Below the pieces are notes generated by a model. The model made no database searches. It saw only the letters and a list, made by a program, of their open reading frames with translations, and was not told the origin of the DNA. Positions 8,057 to 16,268 of a stretch of 54,815 nucleotides of DNA are shown in pieces; the first letter of the stretch is position 1, and every line of letters begins with the position of its first letter. Origin of the DNA: an uncultured Pseudomonadota bacterium. Its GTDB lineage: Bacteria; Pseudomonadota; Alphaproteobacteria; RF32; CAG-239. Location: contig CADAAN010000008.1 of NCBI GenBank assembly GCA_902785935.1, positions 1 through 54,815 on the forward strand, in the 5' to 3' direction. The position numbers were made by a program, and so were the translations under genes.

Positions 8057-8743
8057 ATGACACCTGATAATTTAACAAATGATATGATTCCTTATGTCGA
8101 ATTTGCCGACAATGCCAATGAACGTACCCCGTGCGTGCTGGTTCTTGATTGTTCGGGTTCGATGCGCGGTGAGCCGATAAAACAACTCAATGCCGGCCTT
8201 AAAGCTTTAGAAAAAGAATTAAAAGAAGATATTGATGCCAGCTCACGCGTGCAAATATTGATTATCAAAGCATGCGGCAAAGAAGATGAGGCTGTTGTTG
8301 CATCGGATTGGATTGATGCCATGAATTTTACCGCACCCACGATGGAGGCCGGCGGTTTAACCCCGCTCGGGAAAGCTGTTGAGCTTGCTTTGAAGAAAAT
8401 TGAGGCACAAAAAGATTTGTACGATTCGTGCGGTGTCAGCTCAAAAAGACCGTGGATATTTTTGGTCAGCGACGGTGAGCCGACCGATTACGGGTGGGAG
8501 CAAGCCGCTGAAAAATGCATTGAGGCACAAAAAAACAAAAAAGTAATCGTACACGCTATCGGTACGCAGGGCGCCAATCTTGAAAAACTTGCAAAATTTT
8601 CGATTATGGCACCCAAACGCCTTGTAGGCCTAAAATTTACGGAATTTTTCCTGTGGCTGAGCCGCAGTGTTTCCTGTGTTTCAAAGGCGGCACCGCATGC
8701 CGATGATTTGTTAAAGGATATCAATGCCTGGAACGAAGAATAA
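8057..8743 (+). CDS. VWA-domain protein (TerY-like), first gene of a VWA/PP2C/kinase triad
   Basis: A 228-residue von Willebrand factor A domain. The MIDAS metal site starts at D31 (LVLDCSGSM), followed by the conserved threonine region GGLTPLGKAVELAL and the aspartate of VSDGEPTDYGW. No signal peptide, so cytoplasmic. The start is set at 8057 because AGGAT lies just upstream; an in-frame ATG 17 codons earlier lies inside the preceding lipoprotein gene. The gene overlaps the PP2C gene by 20 bases. VWA + PP2C + kinase triads are known from tellurite/stress (TerY-P) and phage-defence-like contexts; no ter genes are seen here. Confidence 0.88.
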   Translation: MTPDNLTNDMIPYVEFADNANERTPCVLVLDCSGSMRGEPIKQLNAGLKALEKELKEDIDASSRVQILIIKACGKEDEAVVASDWIDAMNFTAPTMEAGGLTPLGKAVELALKKIEAQKDLYDSCGVSSKRPWIFLVSDGEPTDYGWEQAAEKCIEAQKNKKVIVHAIGTQGANLEKLAKFSIMAPKRLVGLKFTEFFLWLSRSVSCVSKAAPHADDLLKDINAWNEE

Positions 8744-9482
8744 ATTGCGCTATAAGATTGTATCCGTCAGTTTAACAGGTCCCTATCATAAGCAAAAGGG
8801 TCTGAGATGTCAGGATTTTGCCAAAACTAAGATACAAAATCGCAGAATTGTCGCTGTTGCGGCTGACGGAGCCGGTTCCGCAAAATACGGGGCAATCGGT
8901 GCAAAGTGTGTTTGCGATATCATCTGTCGTACATTGATTTCAAAATCGATGAAAAATATGCGCCAAAGTGTGATTGACGCCATTGATGCCGCGCGTGACA
9001 ATTTGATTTGTCATCGTTTGAATAAAACAAAAAGCGAGGCAAGCTTGATTGATTTTGCTTCAACAATTGTCGGTGCCGTTTATGATGGCAAAAGCGGATT
9101 GTTTTTTCATATCGGCGATGGCGCAGGAATAGCACTCGGGCTTGAAAAAGATAAAAAAATTGTGCTTTCTGAACCGGAAAACGGCATTTTTTCAAGCGAA
9201 ACATTCTTTTTTACGATGGAAGATTGGAAAGACAGCTTGCGTTTTACCCCGTTTGATAAGGCTAAAAGCTTTATTTTAATGACAGACGGCGTGACGTGTT
9301 TTGCCTTAAAACATGATAAAGCATATCTTGAAGATGGTTTTATTGCTCCGATTGATGCTTTTTTGAAAGCCGAAAAAAGCACTAAACGTGCACAAAAAGC
9401 ATTAAAAAACACGCTTGAAACACCGAAAGCCTGCCGTTTAAGCGGCGATGATAAAACATTTGTATGGGTGGGTATTCAATGA
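8724..9482 (+). CDS. PP2C-family serine/threonine phosphatase, second gene of the triad
   Basis: A 252-residue PP2C-like phosphatase. Metal-binding motifs are visible: VAADGAGSA near residue 49 (the DG pair), a second FHIGDGAGIALG, and LMTDGVT. The early segment GLRCQDF corresponds to the QD motif near the start of PP2C domains. It should remove phosphates added by the kinase encoded immediately downstream. The start has an AAAGGA SD and lies within the VWA gene. Its stop overlaps the kinase start (ATGA at 9479-9482), so the three genes are translationally coupled. Confidence 0.88.
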   Translation: MPGTKNKLRYKIVSVSLTGPYHKQKGLRCQDFAKTKIQNRRIVAVAADGAGSAKYGAIGAKCVCDIICRTLISKSMKNMRQSVIDAIDAARDNLICHRLNKTKSEASLIDFASTIVGAVYDGKSGLFFHIGDGAGIALGLEKDKKIVLSEPENGIFSSETFFFTMEDWKDSLRFTPFDKAKSFILMTDGVTCFALKHDKAYLEDGFIAPIDAFLKAEKSTKRAQKALKNTLETPKACRLSGDDKTFVWVGIQ

Positions 9483-10933
9483 GTGAAACACCTGTTTATA
9501 ACGCTATATTCAGTGACGGGCATTTTGAGCGCGAAAAGCTTGGTACATTGCTGAACAAGGGTGGTGCGGCCGGAAAGATATATGCCTGTGTCAATCATCC
9601 CGATTTGGTCGCCAAAATTTTTCATGACCGCAATAAGAGCAAAACAAATCGCCAAAAGCTAGAGGCTATGTTGCAAAACAGACCGAATATTCCCACCCTT
9701 TATAAAGACGGAAAAGCATATGTTCAAATTGCGTGGCCGGAGGCTGTTTTAGAAGATGAAGAAGGCTTTTGTTGCGGCTATTTGATGCCTTTTATCAATA
9801 CCGATGATGCCGTTTCACTTGATCATTTGATGCAAAAAGCCGTCCGCCAAAAACAAGGTTTGAGTGAAAAATACGAGGATCGCCTAATTGCCGCTTATAA
9901 TATGACGGCAATGGTTGCGGCTCTTCATAAATGCGGACACTATATTGTTGACTTAAAGCCGGCCAATGTTTCTGTTTATAAAGATAATATGGCTGTGGCT
10001 GTTTATGACTGTGACGGATTTTCGATTAGGGGCATTGACACACGTTATCCTGCAGAATATGTCAGCGAAGAATATATTTATCCCGAAGGCATGAAAAAAT
10101 CCCCTGAAGAGATGGGCGAAGACCAAGATAACTTTGCACTGGCCGTGATTATTTTTAAGCTTTTGAACAATGGTATCCATCCGTTTGCCGGTACGCCAAG
10201 GCAAAAAGACGATGCGATGCTTGATATTCAGACGCGTATTGAACAATATCATTATCCGTATGGTTTGTGGCCGGATACATATCAGGCACCGCACCCGTAC
10301 AGTATGCATGATTACTTTGCTCCTGAAACATTAAAACTGTTTGATCGTGCCTTTGTTAAAAATGAAAAACGACCGACTGCCAAAGAGTGGTACGTACACC
10401 TTGGGCACTTATTGCGCAGTTTGAAGCATTGCAAAAAAGATCACAATCACGTTTATTTTACGGCCAAAGGATGCGGATTGTGTGCGGTAGAAGAAAAATT
10501 TCATCAGCACTTGGCGGATGTCAAAAAAGAAAAAGAGGCTCCGCAAACAATTCGCGGTGTGGTTGTATCTGATTTGACGGCTGAAAAAAATCAGGCCTTA
10601 AAAAAAGAAAAACGTCGTGAATTTGTACGCCTCAATAAATTGGCTTTGGGCTTGATGTTTTTGCATCTGATATTATGGAGCGTTCTGCCCTTAATCATAT
10701 ACCGTTTCAGGGATAAGATTGTTCCGTTCGGATATTTTGCCCAAATTTTGGCATGGCTGATTTTGCTTAAACTCGTTTTTGTAACATTAAACAAGGCGCC
10801 TAAACATTTACCGCTTTTTGAAAATGTTTTGTTGCTCAATTTAATTAAAATTTATGCTGCAATGAATGCGATTGTTTGTTTTTTGATAACAAACAGTATT
10901 CTTTTCAGCTTTTTTGGCTTAACATCTAAATAA
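9479..10933 (+). CDS. Membrane-anchored protein kinase-like protein, third gene of the triad
   Basis: A 484-residue protein with a kinase-like N-terminal domain (about 1-320): a glycine-rich loop in LLNKGGAAGKIY, the VAK lysine at 46, a catalytic VDLKPANV segment with D158, and a DxDGF motif (VYDCDGFSIRG) replacing DFG. A basic linker follows. Two or more hydrophobic segments near residues 390-480 (LGLMFLHLILWSVLPLIIY; FLITNSILFSFF) anchor it in the membrane. A Cys/His cluster (HCKKDHNH, KGCGLC) between the kinase and the membrane part could bind metal. The start at 9479 overlaps the PP2C stop. The catalytic loop lacks the usual histidine (IVDLKP), so the activity may be atypical. Confidence 0.85.
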   Translation: MSETPVYNAIFSDGHFEREKLGTLLNKGGAAGKIYACVNHPDLVAKIFHDRNKSKTNRQKLEAMLQNRPNIPTLYKDGKAYVQIAWPEAVLEDEEGFCCGYLMPFINTDDAVSLDHLMQKAVRQKQGLSEKYEDRLIAAYNMTAMVAALHKCGHYIVDLKPANVSVYKDNMAVAVYDCDGFSIRGIDTRYPAEYVSEEYIYPEGMKKSPEEMGEDQDNFALAVIIFKLLNNGIHPFAGTPRQKDDAMLDIQTRIEQYHYPYGLWPDTYQAPHPYSMHDYFAPETLKLFDRAFVKNEKRPTAKEWYVHLGHLLRSLKHCKKDHNHVYFTAKGCGLCAVEEKFHQHLADVKKEKEAPQTIRGVVVSDLTAEKNQALKKEKRREFVRLNKLALGLMFLHLILWSVLPLIIYRFRDKIVPFGYFAQILAWLILLKLVFVTLNKAPKHLPLFENVLLLNLIKIYAAMNAIVCFLITNSILFSFFGLTSK

Positions 10934-11012
10934 TGCATCTTATTATGTTTTTTATTGACCTCTTGCAAAAAGAACGTTAAAAAGTAAAAAAACATCAATA
11001 AAGGTGAAATAA

Positions 11013-12284
11013 ATGGCTGAAAAAGTGAGTATTGTCGGTGCAGGACTTGCCGGTTCTGAAGCGGCTTGGCAAATAGCAAAACGCGGCATTCATGTTGATT
11101 TATATGATATGAAGCCTCAAAAGTTTTCTCCGGCGCACAAAAATGCAGATTTTGCAGAACTTGTTTGCTCTAACTCATTGCGTTCCGACGATTATTTGCA
11201 CAATGCGGTCGGCTTGATGCATGAAGAAATGCGGCGTGCCGGATCTCTTATCTTAAAAACAGCCGATGAAACAAAGGTGCCGGCCGGCGGGGCTTTGGCT
11301 GTTGACCGAACGCTTTTTGCCCGCAAAATAACCGAAGCCGTTCAAAATCATAAGAATATTCGTGTCATTGAAGAAGAAATCACATCGCTTGATGATTTTG
11401 AAGACGGGCTTGCCATTATTGCAACAGGGCCTCTGACAAGCGAAAAATTGGCCGCAGATATCCTCAAACATGTTCAAGGCGAAACACTTTCATTTTATGA
11501 TGCGATTGCGCCTGTTGTGTATACCGAAAGCATTGATTTTTCAAAAGCTTGGTATCAGTCGCGTTATGATAAAGGCGACAAAAAAGATTACATCAACTGT
11601 CCGATGAATAAAGATGAGTACGAGGCTTTTGTGAGTGCACTTTTGAATGCTGAAAAAGTCGCCTTTAAAAAAAATAAAAAACAACCGGTCGGTCTGACCA
11701 ATCCGCATCATAAAGATATTAAACCTTATGCCGTTGTTCAATTAAGGCAGGATAATACCCCGGATACATTGCGCAACATTGTCGGTTTTCAAACAAAACT
11801 GAAATACGGTGAACAGGAACGTATCTTTAGGACAATTCCGGGGCTGGAACATGCCGAGTTTGCAAGACTTGGCGGTATTCATAAAAATACATTTATCAAA
11901 AGTCCCTTATTGCTCGATTCTTTTTTACGTTTCAAATCAAAGCCGAATGTAATGTTTGCCGGGCAAATCACAGGTTGCGAGGGATATGTCGAAAGTGCGG
12001 CCGTCGGCTTGATGGCCGGCGTTTTTGCAAGCGCTTTTGCTTTAGGAAAGACGCCCGCCCTGCCTAAAAAGACAACAGCTTTCGGTGCGATGCTCGGCCA
12101 TTTGCAGGATATACAAAATATTGAAAACTACCAACCGATGAATATCAATTTCGGATTATTTGAGGACACCCCTCCCATTATCACGCAAAACGGCAAAAAA
12201 AGATTTCTCAAAGGTGCGGAGAAAAAAGAAGCTTATGCCGCCCGCGCCTTGAAAGATTTAGATATTTGGCTTAAAGAAATATAG
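11013..12284 (+). CDS. trmFO: tRNA m5U54 methyltransferase, folate/FAD-dependent
   Basis: A 423-residue TrmFO (Gid) protein. It makes 5-methyluridine at position 54 of tRNA using methylenetetrahydrofolate and reduced FAD. Evidence is the FAD-binding VGAGLAGSEAAWQIAKRG at residue 8, the family segments AELVCSNSLRSD and NAVGLMHEEMRRAGSLI, PAGGALAVDR, the central QLRQDNTPDTLRNIVGFQTKL, and the C-terminal AGQITGCEGYVESAAVGLMAG. It is slightly shorter than most homologues (about 440). The start has AAAGGTG upstream. It is probably transcribed alone; the spacer before it is short and AT-rich. Confidence 0.97.
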   Translation: MAEKVSIVGAGLAGSEAAWQIAKRGIHVDLYDMKPQKFSPAHKNADFAELVCSNSLRSDDYLHNAVGLMHEEMRRAGSLILKTADETKVPAGGALAVDRTLFARKITEAVQNHKNIRVIEEEITSLDDFEDGLAIIATGPLTSEKLAADILKHVQGETLSFYDAIAPVVYTESIDFSKAWYQSRYDKGDKKDYINCPMNKDEYEAFVSALLNAEKVAFKKNKKQPVGLTNPHHKDIKPYAVVQLRQDNTPDTLRNIVGFQTKLKYGEQERIFRTIPGLEHAEFARLGGIHKNTFIKSPLLLDSFLRFKSKPNVMFAGQITGCEGYVESAAVGLMAGVFASAFALGKTPALPKKTTAFGAMLGHLQDIQNIENYQPMNINFGLFEDTPPIITQNGKKRFLKGAEKKEAYAARALKDLDIWLKEI

Positions 12285-12362
12285 CCGCGAATAGATACCC
12301 CTTCCCTCATTTCCCCCTTTGCGGGCGACCTGTCCCTTACTGTCATTCGCGGGGGGGGGTAT

Positions 12363-12418
12363 ATTGTCATCCGCGGGCAAAGTCCCTTATTGTCATCCGC
12401 GGGCAAAGTCCCGCGGAT
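12363..12418. repeat. Palindromic REP-like repeat, two direct copies plus a degenerate one
   Basis: A 24-base unit beginning ATTGTCATCCGCGGGC recurs at 12363-12386 and 12389-12412. A degenerate copy containing TGTCATTCGCGGG and a run of nine G lies just upstream (about 12341-12359). The second unit is completed to a perfect hairpin: ATCCGCGGG (12395-12403) with CCCGCGGAT (12410-12418). Such TGTCATCCGCGGG palindromes are common dispersed repeats in alphaproteobacteria. Confidence 0.75.
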
Positions 12419-12425
12419 CTCATCC

Positions 12426-12461
12426 TCATCGATACCAAATCGAAAAAGTGTTTGTCTTGCC
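12426..12461 (-). pseudogene. Relic of the 3' end of a BspA-like gene
   Basis: On the minus strand this reads GKTNTFSIWYR followed by TGA. Over 37 bases it differs at only two positions from the end of the BspA-like gene at 29037-29966. A TAA lies directly before it, so it is only a fragment. It lies just downstream of the intact BspA-like gene C on the same strand. Confidence 0.7.
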
Positions 12462-12501
12462 TTAAAATGTCATGGCCGGATGTATTCCGGCCATCTCGCC
12501 C

Positions 12502-13395
12502 TCATCGATACCTGATTTTGACCGAATTGACTTTGCCTGCGACTTCATTCGCCTCATCGATAGTATAGATACGCTTAACGATATGGTTGCCTGAGGCTAA
12601 ATCATCAAGTGAAGCATATGTTTTACCACCTGCCTTTATCTGCCCGTTTTCATCTATGCTGTATGAGATGATTCTCGGGGTACCTGACAAACCCGTAAAA
12701 GAATTACCACACTTCTTATCTGTCGGGCAATAAATGGTATTCAGTGCGCCATACTTAAAAGCGTCGGGGCTAATTCCTGTATAAACACCATCTCTTTGGG
12801 CATACTCCAAAATATTCCCATCAGCATCTAAAAGCGAATCGGATATAACAATGCTTGTCAAATTCTCGGCATGCCGAAAGGCATTCACTCCGATTGTGGT
12901 AACAGAGTCAGGAATAACAATACTTTTTATACCTGAGGTATAAAAAGTTTCCGTTCCGATATCTGTTACAGAACTTGGTATCTCTATCGTTTCAAGGGAA
13001 GCTGTCCCCTTAAAAGCACTACCTTCAATTGTCGTAACAGAATCAGGGATATCAACGCTTTTGAGATTAGTCATATTCATAAATGTCCAAGCACCGATAG
13101 ATGTAATACCCGTAGAGTTTTCACTTTTTCCCTCAATAACGGCACTTGTAATTTCGTCGCTTTTAGCATACCATGATGGCCAAATGCCTTCATCACAAAC
13201 CCAATTTGTCATTGTTCCGCTGCCTTTAATGTTTAATGTTTTGCCGTTGTTGATGTTATCATCTGATAAATAAGCCGTGCAATCATCACCGCACTGCCAA
13301 CAATCAACATCTAAAGTTGTACCTTCTGGACAATGAACAGCCGCGTAAGTGTTATAACTTGCAATTATACTTAAAATCAAAATCCATTTTTTCAT
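12502..13395 (-). CDS. BspA-like leucine-rich-repeat protein, copy C
   Basis: A 297-residue secreted protein. A signal peptide (MKKWILILSIIASYNTYA) is followed by a cysteine-containing N-domain (CPEGTTLDVDCWQCGDDC) and a segment LNIKGSGTMTNW. LRR_5 repeats run through about residues 85-205, with the phrases SVDIPDSVTTIEGSAFKG and SIVIPDSVTTIGVNAFRH. It ends in the family box VKRIYTIDEANEVAGKVNSVKIRYR. The start is fixed by GGAG eight bases before 13395; the longer frame to 13446 would run into the leader terminator. Expression should depend on leader C. Probably surface-associated or secreted; ligand unknown. Confidence 0.88.
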   Translation of the reverse strand: MKKWILILSIIASYNTYAAVHCPEGTTLDVDCWQCGDDCTAYLSDDNINNGKTLNIKGSGTMTNWVCDEGIWPSWYAKSDEITSAVIEGKSENSTGITSIGAWTFMNMTNLKSVDIPDSVTTIEGSAFKGTASLETIEIPSSVTDIGTETFYTSGIKSIVIPDSVTTIGVNAFRHAENLTSIVISDSLLDADGNILEYAQRDGVYTGISPDAFKYGALNTIYCPTDKKCGNSFTGLSGTPRIISYSIDENGQIKAGGKTYASLDDLASGNHIVKRIYTIDEANEVAGKVNSVKIRYR

Positions 13396-13418
13396 ATATG
13401 TCACTCCAAAAATATTAT

Positions 13419-13558
13419 TAAAAAAAATCACTTCAGAAAATTCCAAAGTGGGAGCCGTAAAACTGTCCGAGACAGACTCTCTTATTCGTCGTTAAAATAA
13501 CGCTTATCTCAAGAACTCTCGGAAAGTGTTTTACGAACACCGCAACCATTTTGGTTAC
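13419..13558 (-). ncRNA. Structured 5' leader C with intrinsic terminator
   Basis: This begins with the same GTAACCAAAATGGTTGCGG as the other leaders. The closing helix is GTAAAAC (13528-13534) with GTTTTAC (13457-13463), a perfect 7-bp match whose sequence differs from the other copies. The CTCCT/AGGAG hairpin is degenerate here. The terminator pairs CACTTT with GAAGTG (13429-13450), with a T8-9 tail on the minus strand, and lies 24 bases before the start codon. Confidence 0.8.
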
Positions 13559-13564
13559 ATTTTC

Positions 13565-13593
13565 ATTATGGCATATCAAAAAACAAAAAGCAA
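13565..13593 (-). promoter_or_regulatory. Sigma70-like promoter of leader C
   Basis: On the minus strand TTGCTT (13588-13593) and CATAAT (13565-13570) are 17 bases apart, seven bases before the leader start. Confidence 0.6.
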
Positions 13594-13718
13594 GCAAAAA
13601 ATTTCTGTTTATGAGCGTAAAAATGCTTGAAAAATTCGATGATTGATGTTTAATGAAGATAAATTAAAATATGTAAGTATTTTGATGACTGACAAAAATA
13701 ACTGTAAGGAATATCTTT

Positions 13719-15281
13719 ATGAAAAATATCATTATCGGATCCGGTCCGGCCGGCATCACAGCCGCGCTAGAACTTTCAAAGCATAAAAATCAGGAAGTAT
13801 GCGTCCTTGAAAAAAAAGCATATATCGGCGGTATATCTGCAACGCTCGATTTTGACGGGAATAAGGTGGATTTAGGTCCGCATCGCTTTTTTACAAAATC
13901 TCAAAGGGTGCAACAGCTTTGGGAAAGTGTTCTTCCTTTGCAAGGCAAGCCATCTATCGATGATATTGAACTTGAGCATCAGCTTTCTTATTCAAAAGAT
14001 AAAAATGCGCCCGACCCCGAAATGACGGATAATGTTTTGCTATATCGCCCGCGCTTGACGCGTATTTATTATTCAAAAAAATTTTTTGATTATCCTGTCA
14101 GTTTGTCTTTTCGTACATTAAAGGGCTTAGGCTTTTTAAATGTTATGCTTATAGGTTTTTCTTATCTCAAATCTTTATTGTTTAAGAAAAAGGAAGTGAG
14201 CCTTGAAGATTTTTTCATCAACCGTTTCGGACGTCGACTTTATGAAACTTTTTTTAAGGATTATACCGAAAAATTATGGGGTATCAGTTGCAAGGACATC
14301 CCCGCAGAATGGGGAGCTCAACGTGTCAAAGGTATCTCCATTGCTCAGATTTTGAAGGATATCTTCAGCAAACTTTTGCTTGGAAAGCGTTTTAAAACAA
14401 AGCAAACAAGTATGATTGAAGCCTTTTATTATCCTAAGTTGGGCGCAGGTCAAATGTATGAGCAGATGGCAAAAATCGCTCAAAACAACGGCGCCGTTTT
14501 GTCATTTAATTCCGATGTTGAAAAAATTAAGATAAAAGACGGTCTGATTCATTCCGTTTACATCAAAAAAGACGGACAATTGCAGGAAATTGTCGGTGAT
14601 AATTTTTTATCTTCCATGCCGATTAAAGAATTGATTGAAAAGATGGAAGGCGATGTAGCGCAAAAAGTCAAAGACGTTGCCGCCTTTTTGCCGTACAGAA
14701 ATGTTCGTTTAGCCGCCTTTTTATTTAATAAATTAAAAATCAAAAACACAACAAAAATTAAAACATACAACAATCTTATTCCTGATGTTTGGATTTATAT
14801 TCAGGAAAAAGGCGTTAAAGCCGGACGCATGGAAATCATCAATAACTTTTCGCCTTATCTTGTAAAAGAAAACAGAAATCAGGTTTGTGTTACCGTGGAA
14901 TATTTTTGTTCCGACAATGATGATTTGTGGCAACAAAAAGATCAAGATTTTTTAAAAACGGCGCTTGATGAATTGGTGCAAATGGAGATTGCGGATGCTG
15001 ATGATTTTCTGTCTTCAAAATCATTTAAGATAGAAAAAGCTTATCCCGCTTATTTCGGGTCATATAAAGATTTCGGGGTTATTAAAGATTTTATCAATTC
15101 CATACCGAATTTATACCCGATGGGCAGAAACGGCATGCACAAATACAACAACATGGATCACTCTATTTTAACCGCTCTTGAAACGGTTGATTGTATTGTT
15201 CAAAAAAATTCAGACAAATCTCTTATTTGGGAAGTCAATACAGAGCAATCTTATCATGAGGAAAAGGAAAATGAAAAATAA
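13719..15281 (+). CDS. FAD-dependent amine-oxidase-like oxidoreductase (protoporphyrinogen oxidase/UGM-like)
   Basis: A 520-residue flavoprotein. The N-terminus has the dinucleotide-binding motif IIGSGPAGITAALELSKH with the acidic end VLEKKAYIGG, followed by LGPHRFFT. It resembles the large NAD(P)/FAD oxidoreductase group that includes UDP-galactopyranose mutase-like and phytoene-desaturase-like enzymes; the substrate cannot be told from sequence. It overlaps galE by 11 bases, so a role in sugar-nucleotide or polysaccharide metabolism is a reasonable inference. Start codon preceded by AAGGAA. Confident on the family, not on the reaction. Confidence 0.85.
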   Translation: MKNIIIGSGPAGITAALELSKHKNQEVCVLEKKAYIGGISATLDFDGNKVDLGPHRFFTKSQRVQQLWESVLPLQGKPSIDDIELEHQLSYSKDKNAPDPEMTDNVLLYRPRLTRIYYSKKFFDYPVSLSFRTLKGLGFLNVMLIGFSYLKSLLFKKKEVSLEDFFINRFGRRLYETFFKDYTEKLWGISCKDIPAEWGAQRVKGISIAQILKDIFSKLLLGKRFKTKQTSMIEAFYYPKLGAGQMYEQMAKIAQNNGAVLSFNSDVEKIKIKDGLIHSVYIKKDGQLQEIVGDNFLSSMPIKELIEKMEGDVAQKVKDVAAFLPYRNVRLAAFLFNKLKIKNTTKIKTYNNLIPDVWIYIQEKGVKAGRMEIINNFSPYLVKENRNQVCVTVEYFCSDNDDLWQQKDQDFLKTALDELVQMEIADADDFLSSKSFKIEKAYPAYFGSYKDFGVIKDFINSIPNLYPMGRNGMHKYNNMDHSILTALETVDCIVQKNSDKSLIWEVNTEQSYHEEKENEK

Positions 15282-16248
15282 AATTTTGGTAACGGGCGGT
15301 GCCGGATACATAGGTTCACACACTGTCAGATATTTGTGTGACAAAGGTTATGATGTTATCGTCGTTGACAACCTGATTTACGGACATAAAGAAGCTGTTG
15401 ATGCAAGGGCTTTGTTTATTCAAGCTGATTTAGCTGATAAACGGGCTCTTGATCAAATTTTTGACACATATGACATTGATGCCGTCGTTCATTTTGCGGC
15501 TTTTGCCTATGTCGGCGAAAGTGTTGTTGAACCTGAAAAGTATTATTTTAACAACGTTGTCGGCACGCTTCATCTCTTAAAAAGTATGAAAGAACATCAT
15601 GTCAATAAAATTGTTTTTTCAAGCACATGTGCTACTTACGGAAAGCCCCAATACCTTCCTATTGATGAAAAACATCCTCAAAATCCGATTAATCCCTACG
15701 GACAAACAAAACTTATCATTGAAAAAATTTTTGAATCATACCATCAAGCATACGGCTTAAAATATATTGCATTGAGGTATTTTAATGCCGCTGGCGCACA
15801 ATCGGATATGTCTTTAGGAGAAAGTCACCATCCTGAAACACACTTAATTCCGCTTGTCTTAAAAACCATTCGCGCGGAACATCCTGTTCTTAAAGTTTTC
15901 GGAACAGATTATGATACTCCGGACGGCACGTGTATACGTGACTATATCCATGTTGAAGATTTAGCTTCGGCTCATTATTTGGCTTTAACAAAATTTGATG
16001 AGTATGTCGGATGTATCAATCTCGGTACGGGCAAAGGTTGTTCCATCAAAGAAATCATTAACGCCGCGGAAGAAATTTCTGCGCAGAAGTGCAAGGTAGA
16101 ATATGTAGATAAAAGACCCGGAGATCCGTCCATATTGATTGCCGACAACAAAAAAGCTCAGCATATTTTGGGATGGACGCCTCAATACAAAAATATCAAA
16201 GATATTATTCGAACCGCATGGGACTGGGAATGTCATAAAAAGTATTAA
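15271..16248 (+). CDS. galE: UDP-glucose 4-epimerase
   Basis: A 325-residue extended short-chain dehydrogenase that interconverts UDP-glucose and UDP-galactose. It shows the NAD-binding VTGGAGYIGSH at the N-terminus, the SSTCATYG serine/threonine region and the catalytic YGQTK (Tyr near residue 144). RDYIHVEDLA and INLGTGKGCSIKEII are also family-typical. The start is MKNKIL at 15271, with a strong AGGAAAAGGAAA SD; an in-frame ATG 31 codons earlier lies well inside the upstream gene. Together with the FAD enzyme it probably supplies sugar precursors for LPS or capsule. Confidence 0.95.
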   Translation: MKNKILVTGGAGYIGSHTVRYLCDKGYDVIVVDNLIYGHKEAVDARALFIQADLADKRALDQIFDTYDIDAVVHFAAFAYVGESVVEPEKYYFNNVVGTLHLLKSMKEHHVNKIVFSSTCATYGKPQYLPIDEKHPQNPINPYGQTKLIIEKIFESYHQAYGLKYIALRYFNAAGAQSDMSLGESHHPETHLIPLVLKTIRAEHPVLKVFGTDYDTPDGTCIRDYIHVEDLASAHYLALTKFDEYVGCINLGTGKGCSIKEIINAAEEISAQKCKVEYVDKRPGDPSILIADNKKAQHILGWTPQYKNIKDIIRTAWDWECHKKY

Positions 16249-16268
16249 AACTTTGTTCAGGCACGTCT

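Noticed and set aside
12341-12420. A CRISPR-like run of direct repeats
   Set aside because: The two 24-base units are only two bases apart and end in a palindrome, so they form a REP-like element, not a repeat-spacer array.
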